A DNA stretch of 24,254 bases from Bacteroidales bacterium (GCA_004557285.1 SFEK01000011.1:1-24254), one strand, 5' to 3'. Counted from the stretch's first letter, positions 13,873 through 22,666 are shown. Notes: generated from the letters alone by a model not told the origin. Numbers and translations are program-made.

Positions 13873-15081
13873 TCAAGCCAGTTTTTTCTCCAGGCTCTCT
13901 CTAATCGCGGCAATGAATCCGGCAGAGGTCACTGCCTTGGGCTCCATGCCCTCGATGAGGTTCACCAGGTCTTTGGTCACGATGCCGGCATTGAGCACAT
14001 CAAAGCAAGCCTCTTCCAGTTTGTCGGCAAAGTTGATCAGTGCGGGCAACTGGTCTTTCTCACCACGTTTGCGCAGTGCTCCTGTCCATGCAAAGATGGT
14101 GGCCATTGGGTTGGTTGAGGTCTCTTCACCTTTCAGATATTTGTAATAGTGCCTGGTCACCGTGCCGTGGGCAGCCTCATACTCATAGTTGCCGTCAGGA
14201 CTTACCAGAACGCTGGTCATCATGGCAAGCGAACCGAATGCGGTAGAAACCATGTCGCTCATCACATCGCCGTCGTAGTTTTTGCAGGCCCAGATAAAAC
14301 CACCCTTTGAGCGGATGACACGGGCTACAGCATCATCAATGAGGGTGTAGAAATATTCCAGGCCACGGGCCTCAAACTCAGCCTTGTACTCTTGGTACAC
14401 TTCCTCGAAAATGATTTTGAACTGAGCGTCATATTTCTTGCTGATGGTATCTTTTGTCGAGAACCACAAATCCTGGTTGGTGTCAAGTGCAAACTTGAAG
14501 CAAGAGTGTGCAAACGAGCGGATTGATGTGTCAACGTTGTGCATGCCCTGGAGCACGCCGCAACCCTTGAAGTTGTGGATGACCACTTCTTGCTGCTTGC
14601 CGCTTTCACCACAGAACACCATCTTTGCCACGCCAGGTTCATCGGCGCGCAGTTCCACGCTCTTGTACACATCACCGTAGGCATGACGAGCAATGGTGAT
14701 GGGTTTCTCCCAGTTCTTCACTGCCGGATGAATGCTTGGCAGCGTGATGGGTGTGCGGAACACTGTTCCGTCGAGAATCGAGCGGATGGTGCCGTTGGGA
14801 CTTTTCCACATTTCATGCAGGTTATATTCCGACATGCGCTGGTGGTTGGGGGTGATGGTGGCACATTTCACTGCCACACCATATTTTTTTGTAGCTTCGG
14901 CAGCCTCTACGGTAATCTTGTCAGCCGTCTCGTCGCGTTTTACCAGTCCCAGGTCGTAGTATTCCGACTTCAGGTCAACAAAGGGAAGGATAAGTTCGTC
15001 CTTGATCATCTTCCACAGGATTCTGGTCATCTCGTCACCGTCCATTTCGACGATGGGGGTGGTCATTTGAATTTTTTCCAT
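13873..15081 (-). CDS. icd: NADP-dependent isocitrate dehydrogenase (eukaryotic-type homodimer)
   Basis: This enzyme oxidises isocitrate to 2-oxoglutarate and CO2 and yields NADPH. At 402 residues it has the length of the eukaryote-like NADP-IDH class (about 400-415), which differs from the E. coli Icd class. Visible landmarks are PIVEMDGDEMTRILW (9-23), KSPNGTIRSILDGTVFR near 93-109, the metal/substrate part CKNYDGDVMSD, and AAHGTVTRHYYKY near 309-321 with the NADP-binding loop. It is the last gene of the citrate operon, 40 bases after the hydratase gene, with no promoter box in the gap. Together with the hydratase it can take citrate to 2-oxoglutarate for glutamate synthesis. Confidence 0.95.
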   Translation of the reverse strand: MEKIQMTTPIVEMDGDEMTRILWKMIKDELILPFVDLKSEYYDLGLVKRDETADKITVEAAEATKKYGVAVKCATITPNHQRMSEYNLHEMWKSPNGTIRSILDGTVFRTPITLPSIHPAVKNWEKPITIARHAYGDVYKSVELRADEPGVAKMVFCGESGKQQEVVIHNFKGCGVLQGMHNVDTSIRSFAHSCFKFALDTNQDLWFSTKDTISKKYDAQFKIIFEEVYQEYKAEFEARGLEYFYTLIDDAVARVIRSKGGFIWACKNYDGDVMSDMVSTAFGSLAMMTSVLVSPDGNYEYEAAHGTVTRHYYKYLKGEETSTNPMATIFAWTGALRKRGEKDQLPALINFADKLEEACFDVLNAGIVTKDLVNLIEGMEPKAVTSAGFIAAIRESLEKKLA

Positions 15082-15121
15082 AGTATTTTTCGTGTATGAT
15101 TTGATATTAAGTCGCAGTGGG

Positions 15122-17368
15122 TTATTTGTTGCGTTTTGCCTTATAGTAGTTCATCAGACAACCCTCGGCGAGAATCTCACGCTCGTCGGCTGTAAGGTTG
15201 TTGAAAAACAGGTGAATGTCTGCCACGCCGTTCTTGGTGATGACTTTGGCATCGGCTTCTTCACGGCCCGAAAGGATGGCCTCGCGAATATTGGGTACGA
15301 AGACAAAGTCGCCTGGCTCGTAGTCGAACGAGGTGTCTTTGGCAATGGTGAAGGGCAGGATTCCCCAGTTGATGCAGTTAGAGCGATAACGCTTGGTGGC
15401 ATATTCGTAACAGATGTTGGCATCACCGCCAAGCACTTTCTGGCACGAAGCCGCCTGTTCGCGTGCAGAGCCGTCGCCGGGGCGGTTGGCAAATACACAC
15501 GAGCCAAACGATGTGTTGTTGGCCGAGGCTCCAACCTTTGCCAGTGCGTCGAGCACATGTTGTGGGCATTTGCCTTCGCGTCGTTCCAAGTCTTGAGCCT
15601 GTATGCGTTTGCTGATGCCCACATATTCGGGAACACGGCGTGAGAGGGCAAACTCCGACAGTTTGAGTGGATTAGATCGGTAGCTCGATGTCTCGCCTGA
15701 AGGAATCAGCTCGTCGGTAGTGGTCACGGGGTCGTGGATGACAGCTGCCAGTTCGAGCAGCATGTTGTCTTCCATGGCATACATGCGAGGCCAGTCTTTG
15801 ATGTTGGGACCATAGCGCAGTGCTTGTTCTTCTTTTGCCCTGCCAAATCCGTTATAGACACGACATTGGTAAATTTTGGAGTCGAACTCATAAGGTTTGT
15901 GGTTGTCCTCATAGTCTATATCTGTAGCAGCAGTGATGAATCCTCCGTTGGCCGCTGTGGCTGCAATGGAGCGTGCGTCCATCAGCGCAACAAGCGACAG
16001 TTGGTGCTGTCCGGGTTTAGAACCTTCGCGGTTGGGGAAGTTGCGTGTGGTGTGGCGAATCGACAGACCGTTGTTCGAGGGCACGTCGCCCGCACCGAAG
16101 CAAGGACCGCAGAAGGCAGGCTTGATGACCACACCGGCTTCCAACAATTCTTCGGCAATGCCGTTGCGTGTGCTGGCCATATAAACGGGCACCGACTGTG
16201 GATAGGCCGAGATGGTGAAGTAGTCGTTGCCCACCGATTTGCCTTTCAGAATGGCAGCGGCAGCACTCAGGTTGTCGTAGGTGCCGCCAGAGCATCCTGC
16301 GATGATACCCTGGTCGGCCATCACCTTGCCGTCGATGACCTTGTCAAGTAGGTGAACCTCTACCTTGTCGCCGAATTTGGCTTTGGCATCGGCTTCCACC
16401 TTCTGTAATATTTCCACAGGGTTGGCATTAAACTCATGGATGGTGTATGCGTTAGACGGGTGGAAGGGTAGGGCAATCATAGACTCCTGCTTGGAGAGGT
16501 CGATGCGAATCATGCTGTCATAATAAGCCACCTTGCCCGGTTTCAGTTCTCTGAAATCTTCAGGGCGGCAGTGGGTTTCATAGTGGCGTTTCACTTCGTC
16601 GTCGGTTACCCAGATACTGCTCAGACAGGTGGTTTCCGTGGTCATGATGTCGATGCCGTTACGGAAGTCGATAGGAAGTTCCTTGACACCAGGTCCGGCA
16701 AATTCGAGCACCTTGTTCTTGACGAAACCGTTGTCAAACACAGCTTTCACCAGCGAGATGGCTACGTCATGAGGACCGATACCCTTGCGGGGCTTTCCCT
16801 CGAGCCATACCAGCACCACTTCGGGAGCATTGATGTCCCATGTGTTCTCCAGCAACTGCTTCACCAGTTCGCCGCCACCTTCGCCTACACCCATGTTGCC
16901 CAACGAACCGTAGCGGGTATGACTGTCAGAACCCAGTATCATGTTACCACACTTCACCATGGCCTCACGGGCATACTGGTGGATGACGGCCTGGTTGGCA
17001 GGCACATAAATACCTCCATATTTCTTTGCCGCAGAAAGGCCGAATACGTGGTCGTCTTCATTGATGGTGCCACCCACGGCGCACAACGAGTTGTGACAGT
17101 TGGTCATGGCATAGGGCATGGGGAATTTTTCCAGGCCGCTGGCTCTTGCGGTCTGGATAATGCCTACATATGTGATGTCGTGACTCATCATGGCATCAAA
17201 ACGTATGCGCATGCTCTTGCCTTTGCCGCCGTCCACGTCGTGTGCCCTCAGTATGCCGTATGTGATGGTTTGCTCACGGGCTTCGTCGGGAGACGGAAGA
17301 CCATTGGCCTGAGTAGTGATTTGGTTACCTTCCAAGAGGTAAACACCTTGATTGATTAATTCTACCAT
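15122..17368 (-). CDS. aconitase-superfamily hydratase, YbhJ type (probable aconitate hydratase)
   Basis: This [4Fe-4S] hydro-lyase of 748 residues, by context, probably isomerises citrate and isocitrate. Cluster ligands are C359 (IIAGCSGGTYDN), C420 and C423 (FCGPCFGAGD). NCHNSLC (90-96), GSDSHTRYGSLG (146-157) and a C-terminal swivel domain with PGDGSAREQAASC and RYRSN are present. The first ligand is in GCSGG where classical aconitases have SCTNS, and the overall sequence matches what I remember of E. coli YbhJ, whose function is not established. It differs from the mitochondrial-like aconitase reported for Bacteroides fragilis. The gene lies between citC-citG and the isocitrate dehydrogenase gene, with gaps of 46 and 40 bases. 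This placement is the main argument for aconitase activity; a related substrate remains possible. Confidence 0.85.
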   Translation of the reverse strand: MVELINQGVYLLEGNQITTQANGLPSPDEAREQTITYGILRAHDVDGGKGKSMRIRFDAMMSHDITYVGIIQTARASGLEKFPMPYAMTNCHNSLCAVGGTINEDDHVFGLSAAKKYGGIYVPANQAVIHQYAREAMVKCGNMILGSDSHTRYGSLGNMGVGEGGGELVKQLLENTWDINAPEVVLVWLEGKPRKGIGPHDVAISLVKAVFDNGFVKNKVLEFAGPGVKELPIDFRNGIDIMTTETTCLSSIWVTDDEVKRHYETHCRPEDFRELKPGKVAYYDSMIRIDLSKQESMIALPFHPSNAYTIHEFNANPVEILQKVEADAKAKFGDKVEVHLLDKVIDGKVMADQGIIAGCSGGTYDNLSAAAAILKGKSVGNDYFTISAYPQSVPVYMASTRNGIAEELLEAGVVIKPAFCGPCFGAGDVPSNNGLSIRHTTRNFPNREGSKPGQHQLSLVALMDARSIAATAANGGFITAATDIDYEDNHKPYEFDSKIYQCRVYNGFGRAKEEQALRYGPNIKDWPRMYAMEDNMLLELAAVIHDPVTTTDELIPSGETSSYRSNPLKLSEFALSRRVPEYVGISKRIQAQDLERREGKCPQHVLDALAKVGASANNTSFGSCVFANRPGDGSAREQAASCQKVLGGDANICYEYATKRYRSNCINWGILPFTIAKDTSFDYEPGDFVFVPNIREAILSGREEADAKVITKNGVADIHLFFNNLTADEREILAEGCLMNYYKAKRNK

Positions 17369-17414
17369 GTTTTTATAGTTTTAGAAATGAGTTAATGAAA
17401 GTTTTCTTGATGTT

Positions 17415-19154
17415 TCAAGTGGGGCATGCCATGCCCACCGAATGAAAAAATATGGTGAGCGACAGCATGTCGGCACTTCCTCCGGGCGAGATGTTGTCGC
17501 TGATGTATTCGCTGTTGAGCTGTGCCATCTGCTCCTCGGAGAAATGGTCTCTCAGACATGCCGCCTGCCGTTTCACCTCTTTGGCCTTCGTTGCCCCTGC
17601 ACGGTAATAGACATTGGTGTCGTCGAGCGTTGACATGATATGCAGCAACGTGAGGTGAAGTGAGTGAGGTTCGTGGCTGTGGCTCTGCAAGAAAGGCAAC
17701 CATTGGTCAAACAGCATGGGATAGGCATTCACGGCATTGTCCAATGCGCCTTGCACGACATGCTGGCGCAATACTTCAGCACCGTGGGTGCCCGTCTCAT
17801 GGCCGAAACCCTGTGCAATGGCAGCGATGTATTGCCTGACCGGGGCAATGGCCAGAGTGTCGGTGCATAAGGCATGGGCTACAGCTACCACGGCAATGCC
17901 CATGCAAAACAGTGCGCCTTTGTGGGTGTTGACACCTGTTGTGGCCTGGAACATGGCCTTTTCGGCCTCCAGTCCCACAGCTCTGATGCGGTCAGTGTCG
18001 GGCAGAGTGTCTGCATGGCCCAATGTGGCCAGACGCACAAAAAAGGGATGCAGTGCCGAGATGCTTTTCGCCATGAGATGATAATCCATGTCTTGGTGTG
18101 CTCCACTGTCGTGCATATCCACCAGTCCGGGTTTGGGCGTCAATTCCAGTTCTTGTCTCAGTGCCTTGGTGGCCAGATGGGCAACGACAAACGGAATAGT
18201 GGTGGGGAAAACCCACCGGCAAGCCTCTTTCAGACATGAATTGTCAAGTGCGCATCTCACTGCCGATGCACTGATGACACGGTCGTTGTCCGTCAGCCTA
18301 CTGATGATTCTGGTACCTGGAAAAACCTGGCACATCAGTTGGTTGTAACTGTTTGTCAGTACATCTGAAGGCTCAGAACCAACGAAACGGAAGCTCACCC
18401 CCAGGGCAGGAGCAATGTGCTTGGCGAATATGTCAAGGTCGAGCAGCATCTGGGTTTCAGCGATGTCGCTCAGTTGTTTGATGAAGTAAGCCGGAAAGGT
18501 GTCAGCGCTGATGATGTAATTACTGCCCTCGCACACGGTGACATTGTCAAATCCGGCACATCCTCGTTTGGCCATGTCAAGACGTTCCTGATAAGAAAAC
18601 ATGGAGCGGTCTTCTTTCACCAGAACGACGAACAGATGATCCACCTGTGCCGCCGCCTGTTCAACGAGATAATGATGCCCGCAGGTAAAAGGGTTGCCGT
18701 TCATCACGACAACTCCCGTGGTTCCCTTCTGCCGCAGCGACTCAAGGTATCTGCAGTAAGTGGCCATTCCCTGGGTTGAGCTTTCCATGAATACGGCTTT
18801 GGGGGCTTCACCCACCAGGCAGAACCCCATGCTCTGGAACATGGCCTTGTTTTCAGGTTTGGTAAACACCTTGAGATGCGTTGTGCCGTTGACTGCTGCC
18901 ACACCCACCAGGTGCGATATGATGCGCACCCCCAGTTGTGCATCACGGTGTTGTGCATCCACGGCCACACATTTGATGGTGTTGTCCTGCAGACCACCCA
19001 CGGCCAGCAGTTGTTCTGAATCAGGATTGACGATGGCTGCACAGTAGTCCAGCTGCTCCAGTCGCAGCAGGTTGTCGGCAAGAAATTGCTCCACCTTGTT
19101 TTTGTGCAGTTTCAGCGACAAGGTCATCTGGCGTATTTCAAGATTGTCGTACAT
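17415..19154 (-). CDS. citC/citG: fused citrate lyase ligase (CitC) - triphosphoribosyl-dephospho-CoA synthase (CitG)
   Basis: Two maturation enzymes of citrate lyase are joined in 579 residues. Residues 1 to about 318 are CitC, which acetylates the prosthetic group of CitD with ATP and acetate. It has an N-terminal GNAT-like part (GGLQDNTIKCVAV, 53-65), then the nucleotidyltransferase fold with NGNPFTCGHHYL (152-163), VKEDRSMFSYQERLDM and ISASAVR (294-300). Residues from about 323 to 579 are CitG, which makes triphosphoribosyl-dephospho-CoA from ATP and dephospho-CoA. It has TPKPGLVD (339-346), GAHQDM (351-356), TTGVNTHKGA (405-414) and the ending SPGGSADMLSLTIF. Both halves keep their motifs, so both should work. 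The start at 19154 overlaps the citX stop by 17 bases, which supports coupled translation. Other bacteria may fuse CitX with CitG instead. Confidence 0.92.
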   Translation of the reverse strand: MYDNLEIRQMTLSLKLHKNKVEQFLADNLLRLEQLDYCAAIVNPDSEQLLAVGGLQDNTIKCVAVDAQHRDAQLGVRIISHLVGVAAVNGTTHLKVFTKPENKAMFQSMGFCLVGEAPKAVFMESSTQGMATYCRYLESLRQKGTTGVVVMNGNPFTCGHHYLVEQAAAQVDHLFVVLVKEDRSMFSYQERLDMAKRGCAGFDNVTVCEGSNYIISADTFPAYFIKQLSDIAETQMLLDLDIFAKHIAPALGVSFRFVGSEPSDVLTNSYNQLMCQVFPGTRIISRLTDNDRVISASAVRCALDNSCLKEACRWVFPTTIPFVVAHLATKALRQELELTPKPGLVDMHDSGAHQDMDYHLMAKSISALHPFFVRLATLGHADTLPDTDRIRAVGLEAEKAMFQATTGVNTHKGALFCMGIAVVAVAHALCTDTLAIAPVRQYIAAIAQGFGHETGTHGAEVLRQHVVQGALDNAVNAYPMLFDQWLPFLQSHSHEPHSLHLTLLHIMSTLDDTNVYYRAGATKAKEVKRQAACLRDHFSEEQMAQLNSEYISDNISPGGSADMLSLTIFFHSVGMACPT

Positions 19155-19650
19155 AGCCCTCTATCATCTCGTTGATACGTTGTAGAAGTTCTTGTTGCGT
19201 ATGACTGTGGTTGCGCATGCAGAAGCGTGCCTCATTGTCGCACAGCAGGCAGCGTCGCGGCGGCATTCCCACCTGTTGCCTGCCCACGGGTCTTCCCTCG
19301 CTGTCGATGACATCCATGTCAAACAACCTTCCCAATGGATGGTTGTCTTCTATGGCACAGGCCATCCGTTTGGCCACGGTGGTCGAGGTGCGCACCAGGG
19401 CATAGGCTTCAAACCCCGTCACCAGGTCGCGCTCTGTCATCAGGTCAATGTGGAATGGAGCAAAATGCGCCATCATTTCCTCTTTGGCTGCTTTCGCCAC
19501 GACAAGCGATTGGCGATTACGCTTGACGTTGCCGGGCATGATCACCGTGAGGCACACCAGCGTGCATCCGTCATTTTGCTGCAATAGCTGTTGTTGCAGT
19601 TGCCAGCGCTCCTCGCGGCTGACCAGCAGTTGTTCAAGCGTAATCTCCAT
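19138..19650 (-). CDS. citX: CitX, apo-citrate lyase phosphoribosyl-dephospho-CoA transferase
   Basis: CitX transfers the phosphoribosyl-dephospho-CoA group onto a Ser of the CitD acyl carrier protein, producing holo-citrate lyase. The 170-residue protein is near the E. coli length (about 183). It starts with LEQLLVSREERW (5-16), then has HPLGRLFDMDV (104-114), GRPVGRQQVG (119-128) and PRRCLLC (131-137), which are diagnostic for the family. The stop overlaps the start of the CitC-CitG gene and the start is 10 bases after the citF stop. In enterobacteria citX lies between citF and citG, so the order here is similar. Confidence 0.95.
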   Translation of the reverse strand: MEITLEQLLVSREERWQLQQQLLQQNDGCTLVCLTVIMPGNVKRNRQSLVVAKAAKEEMMAHFAPFHIDLMTERDLVTGFEAYALVRTSTTVAKRMACAIEDNHPLGRLFDMDVIDSEGRPVGRQQVGMPPRRCLLCDNEARFCMRNHSHTQQELLQRINEMIEGYVRQS

Positions 19651-19660
19651 GTCGGGGGTA

Positions 19661-21196
19661 TTAAGCCTTGATGTTTTTGATGACGTCCATGACAGAGCCG
19701 TCGCGATTCATCACCACGCCCACCACCTTGTCGCCGAAGGGCAGGGGAGCAGGGTTGCCGATGGTTTTGAGCGCACGCTCTTTCAGTGCTTCAAGTGTGG
19801 TGATCTTCAGTCCTGCAGCTTTCAGCCGTTCAGCCACCTCGGGGCGTTTGGGGTTCACGGCAATGCCATATTCAGTCACCACTACATCTACGGTGTCACC
19901 AGGAGTGATAAGCGTTGTCACCTCGTCAACGATGCAGGGAATGCGACCCCTGAGCAGCGGACATACGATGATAGACAGTGCGGAGTCGGCGGCCGTGTCG
20001 GGATGTCCACCAATGGCTCCGCGAATGATGCCGTCGCTGCCCACCAGCACATTGACATTGAAGTGGCAATCCACCTCAAGGGCTGAGAGGATGACGATGT
20101 CAAGATAATGAGTGGCCGAACCAGGTTCGTCGGCACTGGCATATTCGTTGGCCGACACCTCTTTGTGCATGGGGTCGTTTTTCAGCGATTCGGCAGCCAC
20201 ACGGTCAAACGACTGCACGTCAATCAGGCGGTCGATGAGACCTTCCTCGTGCATTTTCACCATGTGTGCGGTGATGCCACCCAGTGCAAACGAAGCCTTG
20301 ATGCCTTGGCTCATCATTTCCTCGCGGATGTATTTCACGGCAGCGAGCGAAGCACCGCCCGAACCGGTCTGTATGGAGAATCCGTCTTTGAAGTAACCGC
20401 TGTTGATGATCACCTTAGCGGCCTGCCTTGCCAGGAGGATGTCACGAGGGTTCTTGGTGTCGCGAATGGCGCCTGAGGCAATCTTTGAAGAGTCGCCCAC
20501 GCTTTCCACTTCCACCACATAATCCACATCGTGTTCCGATATGGCATTGGGTGTGTTGGGGTAAGGCACAAGGTCGTCGGTCAGGATCACCACCTTGTCG
20601 GCATATCGTGCGTCGGGCAGTGCGTAGCCCAGCGAACCGCAGATGCTTTTGGCATTTTCTGAGCGTGAGAATCCGCAGGCGTTGCCCAGCGGGTCGCACG
20701 ACGATGCTCCGAGAAAAGCCACATCAATGTGCAGGTCGCCATTGGCCACCGCACTTCCACGGCCGCCATGCGAGCGGAATACCACCGGATTGTCCATCAG
20801 TCCGTGTGAGATTTCCGTTGCCAGTGCACCGCGCAGTCCTGAGGTTGAAATCTTGGTCACCACCCCGTTTTTGATGTGTTCAATCAGCGGTTCGTGTACA
20901 TCCTGCAGGCTCGATGCAGCCACATGCAGGTTTTTGAATCCCATTTCAGCCAGTTTTCCCACCACAAGGTTCACCACCTTGTCGCCGCCACGAAAGTGGT
21001 GGTGAAAGGAGATGGTCATGCCATCTTTCAGTCCGCAACGTTTGATGGCCTCCTCAAGCGAGGTGAGTTTTTCGCTCTGTTTCTGCAGTTGCAGGCGAGG
21101 TTCTGTCAATTTGTCGGCTACGCCTTCAAATATGTTTTTGTTCATCTTGGTGGCCATTTGTTCCACCAACACACGTCTTTCGTTCATGCTGTTCAT
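19661..21196 (-). CDS. citF: citrate lyase alpha subunit (citrate:acetyl-ACP transferase)
   Basis: CitF swaps acetate for citrate on the carrier protein, forming citryl-ACP and free acetate. At 511 residues it equals E. coli CitF (510). Family landmarks are ISFHHHFRGGDKVVNLV (42-58), the middle GSGGASLAAVKYI, FALGGITAHMVKMHEEGLIDRLIDVQSFD, GSDGIIRGAIGGHPDTAADSALS and EYGIAVNPKRPEVAERL. The start overlaps the citE stop by four bases (ATGA), and an alternative ATG lies three codons later. It forms the lyase complex with CitE and CitD and lies between citE and citX. Confidence 0.96.
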   Translation of the reverse strand: MNSMNERRVLVEQMATKMNKNIFEGVADKLTEPRLQLQKQSEKLTSLEEAIKRCGLKDGMTISFHHHFRGGDKVVNLVVGKLAEMGFKNLHVAASSLQDVHEPLIEHIKNGVVTKISTSGLRGALATEISHGLMDNPVVFRSHGGRGSAVANGDLHIDVAFLGASSCDPLGNACGFSRSENAKSICGSLGYALPDARYADKVVILTDDLVPYPNTPNAISEHDVDYVVEVESVGDSSKIASGAIRDTKNPRDILLARQAAKVIINSGYFKDGFSIQTGSGGASLAAVKYIREEMMSQGIKASFALGGITAHMVKMHEEGLIDRLIDVQSFDRVAAESLKNDPMHKEVSANEYASADEPGSATHYLDIVILSALEVDCHFNVNVLVGSDGIIRGAIGGHPDTAADSALSIIVCPLLRGRIPCIVDEVTTLITPGDTVDVVVTEYGIAVNPKRPEVAERLKAAGLKITTLEALKERALKTIGNPAPLPFGDKVVGVVMNRDGSVMDVIKNIKA

Positions 21197-22083
21197 GCTA
21201 AGTCCTCCTTTCTTAATACGCCCGATGCTATGGCCAGGTCTATGGTGCGCTGTGCGCGGATCACTACGGGGCGGTCAACCATTTTTCCGTTCACGGCGAT
21301 AACGCCAGAACCCCTTTTCTCGGCCTCTTTGATGGCGGCGAGAATGGTGAGCGCCTTGTTGATGTCTTTTTCTTTGGGTGCGAACACCTCGTTGACGATA
21401 TCTATTTGTCTTGGGTTGATGATCGACTTGCCGTCGAAGCCGAGCGTCTTGATGAATTCCACCTCTTTGCGGAAAGTCTCCATGTCGTCAAGGTTAGAAT
21501 ACACGGTGTCCAGTGCGTCGATGCCGGCAGCTCGTGCCGCCACCACGATGGTCTCTCTTGCCAGCCTCAGTTCGTCGCCACCCGGTGTACGTTGCGTCTT
21601 CAGGTTGGCGCAGTAGTCTTCAGCTCCCAGGGCAATACCCATCATGCGTTTCGAGGCCACGGCAATTTCGTAGGCGTTGACAATACCCAGTGCGCTCTCT
21701 ATGGCCGCCATGATTTGAGTTCGTCCCAGACAGCCGATTTCTTGTTCCACCCGTTCAATTTCGCGTTCCACCTCACGCACCTCATCTGCAGTCTCTGTTT
21801 TGGGCATACGGACAACGTGCACACCCGCTTTCACCACAGCCTCGATGTCCTTTTTGCCATAGGGCGTGTTCAGCGGATTGATTCTTACCACCATTTCAAT
21901 GTTGCCATAGTCGATGGTTTTCAGAGCGTTATACACCAAAAGACGAGCGGCGTCTTTTTCTGCCATGGTCACCGAGTCTTCAAGATCGAGCATGATAGCG
22001 TCGGGAGCATAGATAAATGCGTCTTGCATCATTCCAGGGTTATTGCCAGGAATGAACATCATGGTTCTTCTAAGTCTGTTCAT
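21193..22083 (-). CDS. citE: citrate lyase beta subunit (citryl-ACP lyase)
   Basis: CitE cleaves citryl-ACP into oxaloacetate and acetyl-ACP. The 296-residue HpcH/HpaI-type TIM barrel shows FIPGNNP (10-16), LDLEDSV (32-38), R67 in VRINPLNTPYG, E129 in AAIESALGI and the acidic GAEDY (153-157), with KSIINPRQ near the end. These include the expected metal-binding acids, so it should be active. The gene starts 14 bases after the citD stop. A stand-alone CitE-like malyl- or citramalyl-lyase is unlikely, because all partner genes of the lyase complex are adjacent. Confidence 0.96.
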   Translation of the reverse strand: MNRLRRTMMFIPGNNPGMMQDAFIYAPDAIMLDLEDSVTMAEKDAARLLVYNALKTIDYGNIEMVVRINPLNTPYGKKDIEAVVKAGVHVVRMPKTETADEVREVEREIERVEQEIGCLGRTQIMAAIESALGIVNAYEIAVASKRMMGIALGAEDYCANLKTQRTPGGDELRLARETIVVAARAAGIDALDTVYSNLDDMETFRKEVEFIKTLGFDGKSIINPRQIDIVNEVFAPKEKDINKALTILAAIKEAEKRGSGVIAVNGKMVDRPVVIRAQRTIDLAIASGVLRKEDLA

Positions 22084-22097
22084 GTTGTTAGGGGATG

Positions 22098-22376
22098 TCA
22101 GAATTTGTAGTCGATGTCAGTGGCTCTCAGTGCTGCAGCCGTCACACGGGCGCGGATGGTACAGTCGAGTGCGCCTTTGTCAATGGCTCTCACGGCCACA
22201 TTGGTGATGCCCAGCCCTTGCAGGGTGTCCATGATCACCTGTTTGATTTGTGTGCCAAACTGGTGTGCCACAGAACTCTGCAAATCAACCGTCACACCGT
22301 TTGCTTCCTGGGGCGCAATCTGGATCAAGATGTCGCCGGACTCCAATGTTCCGGCAGTTGCGTTTTTACATTCCAT
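22098..22376 (-). CDS. citD: citrate lyase acyl carrier protein (gamma subunit)
   Basis: CitD is the small carrier that holds the acetyl or citryl group on a phosphoribosyl-dephospho-CoA arm. The 92-residue protein keeps the attachment motif AGTLESGD with Ser13, the equivalent of Ser14 in E. coli. It also has the conserved SSVAHQFGTQIKQVI and the DKGALDCTIRARV stretch. It is the first gene of the cit operon, about 95 bases downstream of the promoter at 22471-22500. CitX and the CitG half of the fusion, encoded further on, would modify it. Confidence 0.96.
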   Translation of the reverse strand: MECKNATAGTLESGDILIQIAPQEANGVTVDLQSSVAHQFGTQIKQVIMDTLQGLGITNVAVRAIDKGALDCTIRARVTAAALRATDIDYKF

Positions 22377-22470
22377 AGTCAGTTATACTAAAAATTTAAG
22401 GTCGTTCAACAACAATTGATTCTTCGTGTGTATGTGTGTTTTTCAATGTCTTGTTGGTGTAAAGACTTTG

Positions 22471-22500
22471 CAAATATAGGCATATTTTCATATTTTGCAA
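22471..22500 (-). promoter_or_regulatory. promoter of the citrate lyase operon
   Basis: On the minus strand, TTG (22500-22498), a 19-base spacer and TATATTTG (22478-22471) make a near-perfect Bacteroidetes sigma-ABfr promoter. The spacer contains a tandem repeat of an 8-base unit (plus strand CATATTTT twice, 22481-22496). The start would fall near 22465, giving a leader of about 90 bases. No obvious operator overlaps the box. Confidence 0.8.
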
Positions 22501-22641
22501 GCAGAAATTCGAGTTTTTTTGTTAAAAAAACAGCTTGTTGTGTGGTTTTGCTTACTGCACTTTGCAAATTATCTCATTGTTTTCGCATTTTCCCTCCAAA
22601 ATTTTGTCATTTCATTCACTTGGATAAAAATCTCACGCTCA

Positions 22642-22666
22642 AAAATGAAAACAATCTTTTCATTTT
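22642..22666. repeat. 10-bp inverted repeat in front of the MATE promoter
   Basis: AAAATGAAAA (22642-22651) and TTTTCATTTT (22657-22666) are perfect complements around a 5-base centre. The repeat ends 24 bases before the -7 box TACCTTTG, so it covers or borders the -33 region. It could be an operator for the MATE gene. The AT-rich content means chance is not excluded. Confidence 0.4.

Noticed and set aside
15734..17359. long plus-strand frames (205 and 262 codons) opposite the hydratase
   Set aside because: They mirror the conserved hydratase codon usage and carry no recognisable domain.
13873..22376. the cit operon as a horizontally acquired island
   Set aside because: No integrase, tRNA, terminal repeats or transposase at its borders, base and codon use looks like the neighbours by eye, and the promoter is of Bacteroidetes type. 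Transfer may be old, but nothing in the window shows it.
22513..22531. T7/A7 hairpin upstream of the cit promoter as a terminator
   Set aside because: No gene ends nearby on either strand and the stem has a single GC pair; it is probably AT-rich low-complexity DNA.
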